Below are positions 17,133 to 24,539 of a DNA stretch of 64,000 bases, one piece after another; positions within the stretch are counted from its first letter, which is position 1, and each line of letters opens with the position of its first letter. The notes beneath the pieces were generated by a model, which saw only the letters and a program-made list of their open reading frames with translations, was not told the origin of the DNA and searched no databases. Made by a program: the position numbers and the translations under genes. Location of the stretch: positions 26,324 to 90,323 of the forward strand of contig NZ_MUJY01000034.1 of NCBI RefSeq assembly GCF_002286785.1. Direction: 5' to 3'. The stretch is from Pseudomonas sp. PIC25 (GTDB lineage Bacteria; Pseudomonadota; Gammaproteobacteria; Pseudomonadales; Pseudomonadaceae).

Positions 17133-17147
17133 CTAGACTCAGCCTAG
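17133..17147. promoter_or_regulatory. Near-perfect palindrome upstream of the kinase operon
   Basis: CTAGACTCAGCCTAG is an inverted repeat with one mismatched pair, 77 bases upstream of the kinase ATG and just below the secretin stop. On the - strand it also offers TAGGCT or TAGTCT as a -10-like box. It may be a promoter or operator; nothing more can be said. Confidence 0.3.
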
Positions 17148-17178
17148 CCGCTCGAGGTCATTCACTCCGCCGCTTCGC

Positions 17179-19569
17179 TCAGGGAGCCCGCGAAACCTGT
17201 GCTCCCTCCACGGGGCTGGCGAAGATGAGGGCATCACGTTGCGGCAATTGCTTGGGTAGCCGGGCCATCGCCAGGCGCGCCTTGGCCGAATCATCGTAGT
17301 TACCGTACAACAACACGAACCAGGGCTCGTTGTCGCGTTTCGTTTCATGTATCCACAAGGGTTCGCCGGGATGTTGCTGCAGTACTGCCTGCATGAAGGG
17401 CAAGCTGCTGCCGCCGACCAATTGAATCGCATAACGCTGCGGTTTTTCCGTTTCGCGGGGCGGCTGCGGCGGCGTAGCCGTTGGCATCGGCGCTGCGTCT
17501 TCGCCACCTTTCCCGTTCCCGAGCTGTTTCGGATCGACGGGCTTGGGTGTCTCCAGCAAGGTGGTGACCGGTGCCGGCGAGGGAATGGCTGCCTCCGGAG
17601 CGGGCTCGCTCTGCGGCTGAGGAGCCGGATGGGGGCGCAGGTCGATTTCCACGCCCGGCGACTGGGAGCGATCGAACAGCCGTTGTGGCTCCAGCGGGAG
17701 GACATTCGCCGCTTCGGTACTCGCCTGGCTCAGCAGGCGCATGTCGCTGTACTTGCGCCCGCTGAGGGCGTTCAGGCCTGCCGAATCGCGTACCACGGTG
17801 GGATGCAGGAATACCATCAGGTTGCGCTTGACGTGGCTGTCCTGGGTGGAGCGGAACAGCCGCCCGAGCAGCGGAATATCACCCAGCAGGGGAACCTTGG
17901 AGTTGCTGTGGGTGATGTCGTCCTGGATCAGTCCGCCGAGCACGATGACCTGACCGTCGTCGGCCAGGATGGTGCTCTTGATCGAACGCTTGTTGGTCAC
18001 CAGGTCGACTGCCTGGGCAGACAGCGATGCGCTGGGTGCGATGGAGGAAATCTCCTGCTCGATCTCCAGGCGCAACGTGGCACCCTCATTGAGATGAGGC
18101 GTGACCTTGAGTGTCACGCCGATGTCCTTGCGTTCGATGGTAGTGAACGGGTTGCTGGCGCCGTCGCTGGTGGTGGCGTAGGAGCCGGTCTGGAATGGCA
18201 CGTTCTGGCCTACCAGGATCTCGGCCTTCTGGTTGTCCAGGGTCAGCAGGGTCGGGGTGGAGAGCAGGTTGCTCTTGCTGTTCGTGGACAGCGCGGTGAT
18301 CAGAGCGCCGAAGTTGCTGGTGCCGACGCCGATGATGGCGCCGTTGGGCAAGCTGGTCGGTATCTGATCATTGGCGATGGCGCCGAGCAGCGTACCGACG
18401 GACAGGCCGGTATTGCTGAAGTTCACGCCGCCGATCCCCGCGGTGCCCGAGCCGCGGCCATCACTGGCCCACTGCACGCCGAGGGCATCGCTGATGTCGC
18501 CCGACACCTCGACGATCGCCGCCTCGACCAGCACCTGGGCGCGCGGTACGTCGAGTTGGCGGATAATGTCTTCGAGCATGTTCACTGTGTCCGGCTCGGC
18601 GAGAATAACCAGGGCGTTGAGGCTCTCGTCGGCGCGGATCATCAGTTGCTGCGGCTTGCCGGAACCGTCGCCGGTTCCCGTCTTCAAGGTCTCGCTGATC
18701 TGCCCGAGGGTTTCCGCCAGGGTCTTGGCATCGTTGTGACGGAGGCGGATCACGCGGGTATTGGCCGAGCGGGAGGAGGGCGTGTCCAGCGACTGGGCCA
18801 AGCTCACCAGCTTCGCGCGGGCCTCCGCCGGCCCCATGAAGATCAATCGGTTTGTTCGCGTGTCGGCGATCACCTGGGTACTGCCAATTTTCGCCTGCCC
18901 CCCGCCGTTGATGGTGTTGTTGAGGATTTCCGCGGCATCGGTCACCCAGGCATGGCGCATGTCGTACACGGTGTAGTCGCGTTGGTTCGCCTGGTCCAGT
19001 TGGCGGACGATCTCTTCGATACGGGCGATGTTGGCCTTGCGGTCGCTGATGATCATTGCGTTAGCCGAGGTGACTGCCGCCAGGTGCCCGTACTGCGGGA
19101 CCAGCGGACGGATCAGCGGTATCAGTTCGGCAACGGCGTTGTGTTGGACCTGAATCACCCGGGTTTCCAGGCTGTCTGCACCGGAGAGGCCGCCCTTGGT
19201 GGCTTCGGCCTTGGCTTCGGCGTTCGGAATGATGCGGGCCTGGTCGCCCTGCGGCAGTACGGTATAGCCATAGGTGGCCAGTACCGAGAGGAACAGTTGG
19301 TAGACCTCGGGCAGGGTCAGGCTGGCATTCGAGACCACAGTGACCTGGCCCTTGACCCGTGGATCGACGACGAAGGTCTCTCCGGTAATTTCGGCGATCT
19401 GGCCGATGAAATCGCGGATGTCCGCGCCCTGGAGATTGATGGTCCAGCGCTCTCCCTGCTGTTGGGCTGCCGGGGCGGCAGAGGGCGTCGAGGCGGCATG
19501 CACTAGGGGCGCGGCAATAAGACCGCTGGCGATGAATAGGACGGTAAGGCGAAGAAGAGTGAATGGCAT
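17179..19569 (-). CDS. gspD: GspD/XcpQ-type secretin with a C-terminal SPOR domain
   Basis: A 796-residue outer-membrane secretin. A signal peptide (MPFTLLRLTVLFIASGLIAA, ending VHA) is followed by the N0 domain (WTINLQGADIRDFIGQIAEI), N1-N3 repeats, and the secretin core ending GGLIQDDITHSNSKVPLLGD then IPLLGRLFRS. Up to about residue 600 it follows P. aeruginosa XcpQ closely. It then continues through a Pro-rich linker (about 615-705) into a C-terminal SPOR-like module (RYAIQLVGG...WIHETKRDNEPWFVLLYGNY...RLAMARLPKQL). No other type II secretion gene is in the window, so it is an orphan here and may work with a distant Xcp-type machine, as XqhA does. The ATG at 19569 was chosen for the signal peptide; its ribosome-binding site is weak. 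Copy D of the shared element lies about 450 bases upstream. Confidence 0.88.
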   Translation of the reverse strand: MPFTLLRLTVLFIASGLIAAPLVHAASTPSAAPAAQQQGERWTINLQGADIRDFIGQIAEITGETFVVDPRVKGQVTVVSNASLTLPEVYQLFLSVLATYGYTVLPQGDQARIIPNAEAKAEATKGGLSGADSLETRVIQVQHNAVAELIPLIRPLVPQYGHLAAVTSANAMIISDRKANIARIEEIVRQLDQANQRDYTVYDMRHAWVTDAAEILNNTINGGGQAKIGSTQVIADTRTNRLIFMGPAEARAKLVSLAQSLDTPSSRSANTRVIRLRHNDAKTLAETLGQISETLKTGTGDGSGKPQQLMIRADESLNALVILAEPDTVNMLEDIIRQLDVPRAQVLVEAAIVEVSGDISDALGVQWASDGRGSGTAGIGGVNFSNTGLSVGTLLGAIANDQIPTSLPNGAIIGVGTSNFGALITALSTNSKSNLLSTPTLLTLDNQKAEILVGQNVPFQTGSYATTSDGASNPFTTIERKDIGVTLKVTPHLNEGATLRLEIEQEISSIAPSASLSAQAVDLVTNKRSIKSTILADDGQVIVLGGLIQDDITHSNSKVPLLGDIPLLGRLFRSTQDSHVKRNLMVFLHPTVVRDSAGLNALSGRKYSDMRLLSQASTEAANVLPLEPQRLFDRSQSPGVEIDLRPHPAPQPQSEPAPEAAIPSPAPVTTLLETPKPVDPKQLGNGKGGEDAAPMPTATPPQPPRETEKPQRYAIQLVGGSSLPFMQAVLQQHPGEPLWIHETKRDNEPWFVLLYGNYDDSAKARLAMARLPKQLPQRDALIFASPVEGAQVSRAP

Positions 19570-20015
19570 CGTCAGTCGTTGTCCGGCAAATACTTCGTCG
19601 GGTGAGGCGGCAGTGCGGTTGCCGGGCATTGTTCGCCGGGCTGTTCCGCGCTCAGAGGCTCGGTCGTCATGACGGAGAGCAACAGGGGCAGGCCAGGAGA
19701 TAGGGAAACGTGGGGAGTAGGGGCACCCTCATTCGCCATGTTGGCAAACGATCGACGGGCTTGCCGTGCATGATGCGAAGGAACTGCGACCTTGCGGTTC
19801 GAGGTGGGTAGCTGACGGTCCGAGTTGTCTGTGCAATGGAAAATTGCGGTCAAGTGTTCGCCGACTCAGTGATTGTTGGAATGATTGTCTGCTGGGCCAT
19901 GCCTCGGCCAGGACCGTGACCGGGTAGACCTGCCGCTGTCTCCCTGTCGAGGACGGGCGAGGCTCGCACCTTCGCGATTGCTCTCGAAATATAGGTAGAG
20001 CCAAGGCACATGGCT
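19570..20015 (-). other. Long leader/intergenic stretch before the secretin gene
   Basis: About 446 bases separate upstream element D from the secretin ATG. A - strand open frame ends two bases before the secretin start (TGA at 19574-19572). It can be read from an internal ATG at 19739 (55 residues) or a TTG at 19853 (93 residues). It has no clear ribosome-binding site or recognisable domain. It could be a small coupled gene, or this could be an untranslated leader. Confidence 0.3.
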
Positions 20016-20070
20016 ATCAGGTTATCCCGGTTTTGGTTAGGACTTTGGAAGGGGGTGGGTAGGGATATCC
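20016..20070 (-). promoter_or_regulatory. Bipartite upstream element, copy D (secretin gene)
   Basis: On the - strand, GGATATCCCTACCCACCCCC (20070-20051) is followed at 44 bp spacing by CCAAAACCGG...ACCTGATAGC. The first half shares ATCCCTACCC with copies A and C, and GGATAT with copy B. The second half shares CAAAA and CTGATAGC with copy A. It is the only recognisable control element between the pectate lyase and the secretin. Confidence 0.6.
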
Positions 20071-20261
20071 TTAGCTGAATGCTGTGACCCTCTGATTGCC
20101 ACTTACCGGTCGCCCAAGCCGCGTTTCCAGGAAGATGCGCGCCCATTCGCAGGCCTGCCTGGTCCCGGTCCCGTACCACCGTGACGGGTGCCGCCGCTGG
20201 CTGGAAAGAATGCTGCCTGTCGTACCTTGGCAAGGGATCACCGGGCTCCGGTTTTCAGGAC

Positions 20262-20297
20262 ATGAAAGAACCCGGCCGTCGCGTCGACGACCGGGTT
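20262..20297 (-). terminator. Terminator of the pectate lyase gene
   Basis: AACCCGG-C-CGTCG, loop CGT, CGACG-A-CCGGGTT (20269-20297) begins 7 bases beyond the pectate lyase stop and is followed on the - strand by TTCTTTC. Confidence 0.7.
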
Positions 20298-20304
20298 TCG
20301 AGGC

Positions 20305-21735
20305 TTAGAGTGCACTCACATCGCTGCGCTTGACATTGCAAGCTGTGGTTGCCCATGCACCTTCCTCGTTATACGAGGGGGATTCGCGTTTCTCGCTCTT
20401 CTGGACACCCTCGAACTCTTCGCAGACTACCGGCTTGCCTTCCTTGTAATCCTTGATCTTAAGGTTGCGGATGGTGGCGACATCCTTGTAGTTGCGGTTC
20501 ACTCCGGCGATGGTACCGATGGTGCCATTCACTTTCACGCCGTCGATTTCCACCATGCGGGGGCCGCCGTTATTGCTGCAGTTCCCACAGGAGCGCCAAA
20601 CTTTTCCATTGGCACCGGAGGCGATGAAGCCACTTTTGACGATGGTTTTGCTGTTCATCGAATTGTGCTGAAAGATCTTGTCGGGCTTGCCGCCGTAGCC
20701 ATTCTTCTCGTTGTTGGCGATGCCGCCGACGATGGTCAGACTCTTGGTAGCCTTGATGTTGGAGGCGGCATCTTCGCAGACATCCTCCCAGACAACGTTT
20801 TCGATGCGGCAATCGCCGGCCACGCAGTGGATACCATCGGCACCACCATTGGCGGCGATGCGCAGGTTCTTAACCGTGGCGTTCTTTAGAATGATGAGGG
20901 GCTGTTGCTTGTCGCTGTCGCTAGGGCAGCTGGTACCCAGGGTGATGCCACCACAATCGATGGTGGCGTTTTCCACCACGGCGCCGGCATAGCAGGCGCT
21001 GTCGGCTTTCCTGACAGCCTTGGCCTGGGCAGCGGTGGAGGTACCGGCGAGGTTGGATTCGCTCAGGCTGCCGTCGGTGGCAACGAAGACGACCCAGTAC
21101 CAGTAGTCCTGGTTCAGGTTTTCGGGGTGGTCGATAAAGGTCCGCTCGTTGCTGTCATCCAGTACGGCAATCTTCACTGCGGCGCTCTTGTCTGCTTTGG
21201 CGCTGCGGTAAACGATCTGGTGGACGAACTGTCCATCGGCCGACCAGCTCAGGTTTACCGAGTCGGCGCTCTTGAGCGTCATCAGCAGCGAACTCGAGGA
21301 GGATGCAACCGGTGCCGGCGAAATGCTGGGCACATTGTCAGCGGGGGCGCTGGCTTTCGGAGCCGTGGGTGTGTTACTCGGACTGGAGGCGGCACTGCCT
21401 GTGGCAACGACCGAGGTGCTTGCGGAGTTGGATAGTTTCGACTTCTTGCTGGCGTCGATGACTTTCACCCAGTACCAGTATTGTTGGCTCAGATTGCCCG
21501 GCTTATCGGTATAGCTACGCTTGCTGACGTCGAGTTTGGCGACGAGTTGGCGACCGCTGGAGCCGGATTGGGTGTTGCGGTAGATCTCCTGGGCGACGAA
21601 CTCGCCGCTGGTCGTCCAGTTGAGGTTGACGGTCGATGCGCTTTGGGAAACCTTCAGGGCCACCTTGGGAGCGGCGAACGAAAGCGATGTGCCAAGCAGA
21701 TAGAGACAACAGCCGATCAATACCTTGTACTTCAT
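20305..21735 (-). CDS. Secreted pectate lyase (PL3 / HrpW C-domain family) with two FnIII-like repeats
   Basis: A 476-residue extracellular enzyme. Signal peptide MKYKVLIGCCLYLLGTSLSF-A is followed by two fibronectin III-like repeats (about residues 23-105 and 150-240; both contain WYWV and bristle with Ser/Thr). A parallel beta-helix of the PL3 pectate lyase family makes up the C-terminal half: NATIDCGG, ADGIHCVAGDCRIENVVWED with VCEDAAS, DKIFQHNS and WRSCGNCSNNGG. PL3 enzymes cleave de-esterified pectin by calcium-dependent beta-elimination; the same fold ends HrpW harpins of plant pathogens. GGAG lies 7 bases before the ATG at 21735. A Sec signal suggests export by a type II system, and a GspD secretin is the next gene. 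Catalytic residues were not checked individually. Confidence 0.88.
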   Translation of the reverse strand: MKYKVLIGCCLYLLGTSLSFAAPKVALKVSQSASTVNLNWTTSGEFVAQEIYRNTQSGSSGRQLVAKLDVSKRSYTDKPGNLSQQYWYWVKVIDASKKSKLSNSASTSVVATGSAASSPSNTPTAPKASAPADNVPSISPAPVASSSSSLLMTLKSADSVNLSWSADGQFVHQIVYRSAKADKSAAVKIAVLDDSNERTFIDHPENLNQDYWYWVVFVATDGSLSESNLAGTSTAAQAKAVRKADSACYAGAVVENATIDCGGITLGTSCPSDSDKQQPLIILKNATVKNLRIAANGGADGIHCVAGDCRIENVVWEDVCEDAASNIKATKSLTIVGGIANNEKNGYGGKPDKIFQHNSMNSKTIVKSGFIASGANGKVWRSCGNCSNNGGPRMVEIDGVKVNGTIGTIAGVNRNYKDVATIRNLKIKDYKEGKPVVCEEFEGVQKSEKRESPSYNEEGAWATTACNVKRSDVSAL

Positions 21736-21814
21736 TGGAACTTCTCCAAAAGGATCGAAAAAGAGGTGTTGCACGTATTCGCTCTGGAACTCCTTCCCTG
21801 GCTGTTGAGCAGAA

Positions 21815-21864
21815 TTAAAAAAGGCCGCATAAAGCGGCCAAAGAGTAGAGGCTCACTCCTCTAC
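21815..21864 (-). ncRNA. Candidate small RNA or transcription attenuator before the pectate lyase gene
   Basis: On the - strand a 7-bp hairpin (GTAGAGG, AGTGAG, CCTCTAC) is followed by a 6-bp GC stem (GGCCGC, TTTAT, GCGGCC) and six Ts, a complete intrinsic terminator shape. It ends about 80 bases before the pectate lyase start, so it would cut short transcripts entering that gene. A TAGACT box just upstream could be a -10. The rest of the gap (21865-22137) is relatively AT-rich with no convincing gene. Confidence 0.45.
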
Positions 21865-22137
21865 GGGGACCTTTAGTCTACCGGCAAGCAACCATCGGTA
21901 ACTTCTGGCTATAAGAAATCAAGAACCGTTCTGCAGCTTTGCTTTGTATTGATTGGTCTATCACGATTTATTTTTGATCCAATTCGTCGAGAAAAAGACA
22001 GTCTGTGGTCAAGTTGGCTATTTCCATTTGAAGAGGGAACGATTTCGGCTGTCCGTACGAACGGAAGAAACTTTGCACTCGGTCACGTAATGAAAAAATC
22101 GTCCGGCGTAATGGAACCGATGATGGGCTGAGAAATG

Positions 22138-22168
22138 AAAACGCCGGCATTTGCCGGCGTTTTTCTTT
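22138..22168. terminator. Bidirectional intrinsic terminator
   Basis: AAAACGCCGGCA and TGCCGGCGTTTT form a perfect 12-bp stem with a 2-base loop and T-runs in both directions. It lies 31 bases past the LysR stop and also faces the pectate lyase upstream region. Confidence 0.9.
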
Positions 22169-22194
22169 AAGGGAGGGGTGGCCGATTGGTCGTT

Positions 22195-23121
22195 TCAGGC
22201 TTCTTCCATGCTCTTTTCCTGCCGGGTCACCTGCTGGCAGATTTCGATTATCTGTTCGCGCATCCAGCGGTTGGCCGGGTCCTGGTCGGTGCTTTCGTGC
22301 CAGTAGAGGTGCGTCTCCAGCGCGGGCACGTCCTTGACTGGCAGGTCGACGTAATGGAGGCCGTGGCGCCGCGCGAAGCGTTCCGGCACGGTCATGGCCA
22401 TGTCGGTCTGCTGCATCACCAGCGAGGCCATCAGGTAATGCTGCGAGCGCAGGGCGATCCGGCGCTGGATACCCATCTTGCCCAGGGCCAGGTCTACGAA
22501 GCCCAGGCCGCTGCGCCGGCTGGAGATATGGATGTGGGTCAGCGCCAGGTATTCGTCGAGGCTGAGTTTGTCCTTGGCCATCGGATGGCCCTTGCGCAAG
22601 GCGCAGACGTAGCGGTCTTCCAGCAGCTTGACGTGGCGGACCTGCGGGTCGGTATTGAGCGGGGCGTCGACGGCGAAGTCGAGGCGGCCGGCGGCCAGTT
22701 CCTTGGTGGTTTCCCGGCGCTTGGCGAGGAAGCTTTCGATCTGCACGGTCGGCGCCAGCCGGCGCAGGCGTTGGAACAGCGGCGGCAGCACCACGGCCTC
22801 GGTGAGGTCGGTCATGCTGATGCGGTAGGTCTTGTTCGCCTGCTGCGGGTTGAAGGTACGGCTTTCCTGGACCGAGACGCGTAGCAACTGCAGGGCGTTG
22901 CGCACCGGGCCGATGATGTTTTGCGCCATCGGGGTCGGCACCATGCCCTGGGCGGTGCGCACGAAGAGTGGGTCGTTGAAGGTTTCGCGCAGACGGGCGA
23001 GGGCGTTGGAAACCGCGGGCTGGGTGATGCCGACGATCTGCCCGGCGCGGGTCAGATTGGCCTCGGTGTAGATGGCGTCGAACACGATGAAGAGGTTGAG
23101 GTCGACCTTGTTCAGGTTCAT
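22195..23121 (-). CDS. LysR-family transcriptional regulator
   Basis: A 308-residue LysR regulator. The winged HTH (LNLFIVFDAIYTEANLTRAG, then QIVGITQPAVSNALARLRETF) is followed by the effector-binding domain. The sequence is of the LeuO/NodD-like subgroup (DDPLFVRT-type wing, here NDPLFVRTAQGMVPT). It is transcribed away from the acyl-CoA dehydrogenase gene with a 149-base shared upstream region that is AT-rich around 23160-23215. Control of that neighbour is therefore the simplest hypothesis. AGGAG lies 10 bases before the ATG. The inducer is unknown. Confidence 0.9.
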   Translation of the reverse strand: MNLNKVDLNLFIVFDAIYTEANLTRAGQIVGITQPAVSNALARLRETFNDPLFVRTAQGMVPTPMAQNIIGPVRNALQLLRVSVQESRTFNPQQANKTYRISMTDLTEAVVLPPLFQRLRRLAPTVQIESFLAKRRETTKELAAGRLDFAVDAPLNTDPQVRHVKLLEDRYVCALRKGHPMAKDKLSLDEYLALTHIHISSRRSGLGFVDLALGKMGIQRRIALRSQHYLMASLVMQQTDMAMTVPERFARRHGLHYVDLPVKDVPALETHLYWHESTDQDPANRWMREQIIEICQQVTRQEKSMEEA

Positions 23122-23270
23122 TCCGAGGCACTCCTGGCGTGGAAGGGAATCAGCGGGACATATATCGGTTATGAATGTTTATACACGGTGAAAATAGGTT
23201 CGATAAATCTTAAACGCTGTTCTAGCATCCTTTCCAGACCTCATTCGTAGCCCGTCAGAAGGTAGCCCTC

Positions 23271-24500
23271 ATGGATTTCGCCTATTCCCCCAAGGTTCAG
23301 GAACTGCGTGAACGCGTCACCGCGTTCATGGAGGCCTATGTCTATCCGGCCGAGCCGGTGTTCGATCAGCAGGTGGCCGAAGGCGACCGCTGGCAGCCGA
23401 CCGCGATCATCGAAGAGCTGAAAGCCAAGGCCAAGGCCGAGGGCCTGTGGAACCTGTTCCTCCCCGAATCCGAGTACGGTGCCGGCCTGACCAACACCGA
23501 ATATGCTCCGCTGGCCGAGATCATGGGCCGTTCGCTGATCGGTTCCGAGCCGTTCAACTGCTCCGCGCCGGATACCGGCAACATGGAGGTGCTGGTGCGC
23601 TATGGCTCCGAAGAGCAGAAGCGCACCTGGTTGGAACCACTGCTGCGTGGCGAGATCCGTTCGGCGTTCGGCATGACCGAGCCGGGCGTCGCATCTTCCG
23701 ATGCCACCAACATGGAAGCCCGCGCCGTACGCGAAGGCGATGAGTGGGTGATAAACGGCCGCAAATGGTGGACCTCCGGCGCCTGCGACCCGCGCTGCAA
23801 GATCATGATCTTCATGGGCCTGACCAACCCGGACGCCCCGCGCCACCAGCAGCACTCGATGATTCTGGTGCCGCTGGATACCCCCGGCGTGAAGATCATC
23901 CGGCCGTTGCCGGTGTTCGGCTACGACGACGCGCCCCACGGCCACGCCGAAGTGTTGCTGGAGAACGTTCGCGTGCCTTACGAGAACGTCATCCTCGGCG
24001 AAGGGCGTGGCTTCGAGATCGCCCAGGGCCGTCTCGGCCCGGGCCGTATTCACCACTGCATGCGTTCCATCGGCATGGCTGAGCGCGCCCTCGAGCTGAT
24101 GTGCAAGCGTGCCGTCAGCCGCACCGCCTTCGGCAAGCCGCTGGCCCGGCTGGGCGGCAACATCGATCACATCGCCAATTCGCGGATGGAGATCAATATG
24201 GCGCGCCTGCTGACACTGAACGCGGCTTACATGATGGATACCGTCGGCAACAAGATCGCCGCCAGCGAGATCGCCCAGATCAAGGTGGTGGCGCCGAACG
24301 TCGCGCTGAAGGTGATTGACCGCGCTATCCAGATTCATGGCGGTGCCGGGGTTTCCAACGACTTCCCGCTGGCCTATTGGTACGCCATGCAGCGTACCCT
24401 GCGCCTGGCGGACGGTCCGGACGAGGTGCACCGCGCGGCGATCGGCAAGTTCGAGATCGGCAAGTACGTACCCAAGGACATGCTGCGCTCCAGCCGCTGA
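23271..24500 (+). CDS. Acyl-CoA dehydrogenase (ACAD10/11-like)
   Basis: A 409-residue flavoenzyme of the acyl-CoA dehydrogenase family, which introduces a trans-2 double bond into acyl-CoA esters and passes electrons to ETF. Seen in order: N-terminal helical domain, FAD-contact region ([20 protein letters not shown]), beta domain ([16 protein letters not shown]) and C-terminal helical bundle ([33 protein letters not shown]). The MTEP-x-VASSDA and long-loop features resemble the ACAD10/11 branch, often active on long or branched substrates. The true substrate cannot be read from the sequence. It is divergent from a LysR regulator and stands alone rather than in a beta-oxidation operon. Confidence 0.9.
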   Translation: MDFAYSPKVQELRERVTAFMEAYVYPAEPVFDQQVAEGDRWQPTAIIEELKAKAKAEGLWNLFLPESEYGAGLTNTEYAPLAEIMGRSLIGSEPFNCSAPDTGNMEVLVRYGSEEQKRTWLEPLLRGEIRSAFGMTEPGVASSDATNMEARAVREGDEWVINGRKWWTSGACDPRCKIMIFMGLTNPDAPRHQQHSMILVPLDTPGVKIIRPLPVFGYDDAPHGHAEVLLENVRVPYENVILGEGRGFEIAQGRLGPGRIHHCMRSIGMAERALELMCKRAVSRTAFGKPLARLGGNIDHIANSRMEINMARLLTLNAAYMMDTVGNKIAASEIAQIKVVAPNVALKVIDRAIQIHGGAGVSNDFPLAYWYAMQRTLRLADGPDEVHRAAIGKFEIGKYVPKDMLRSSR

Positions 24501-24507
24501 CCAGGGA

Positions 24508-24536
24508 CGCCCCTGCGCGACAGCCGCGGAGGGGCG
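24508..24536. terminator. Hairpin between convergent acyl-CoA dehydrogenase and xylulokinase genes
   Basis: CGCCCCT and AGGGGCG form a 7-bp stem around a 15-base loop in the 39-base convergent gap. No T-run is present, so termination efficiency is uncertain. Confidence 0.45.
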
Positions 24537-24539
24537 GGC

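Noticed and set aside
19850..20233. 127-residue - strand frame upstream of the secretin
   Set aside because: It runs through the shared element D, has no ribosome-binding site and no recognisable sequence features.
21949..22131. 60-residue + strand frame before the bidirectional terminator
   Set aside because: It starts with TTG, lacks a ribosome-binding site and resembles no known protein; AT-rich intergenic sequence explains it.
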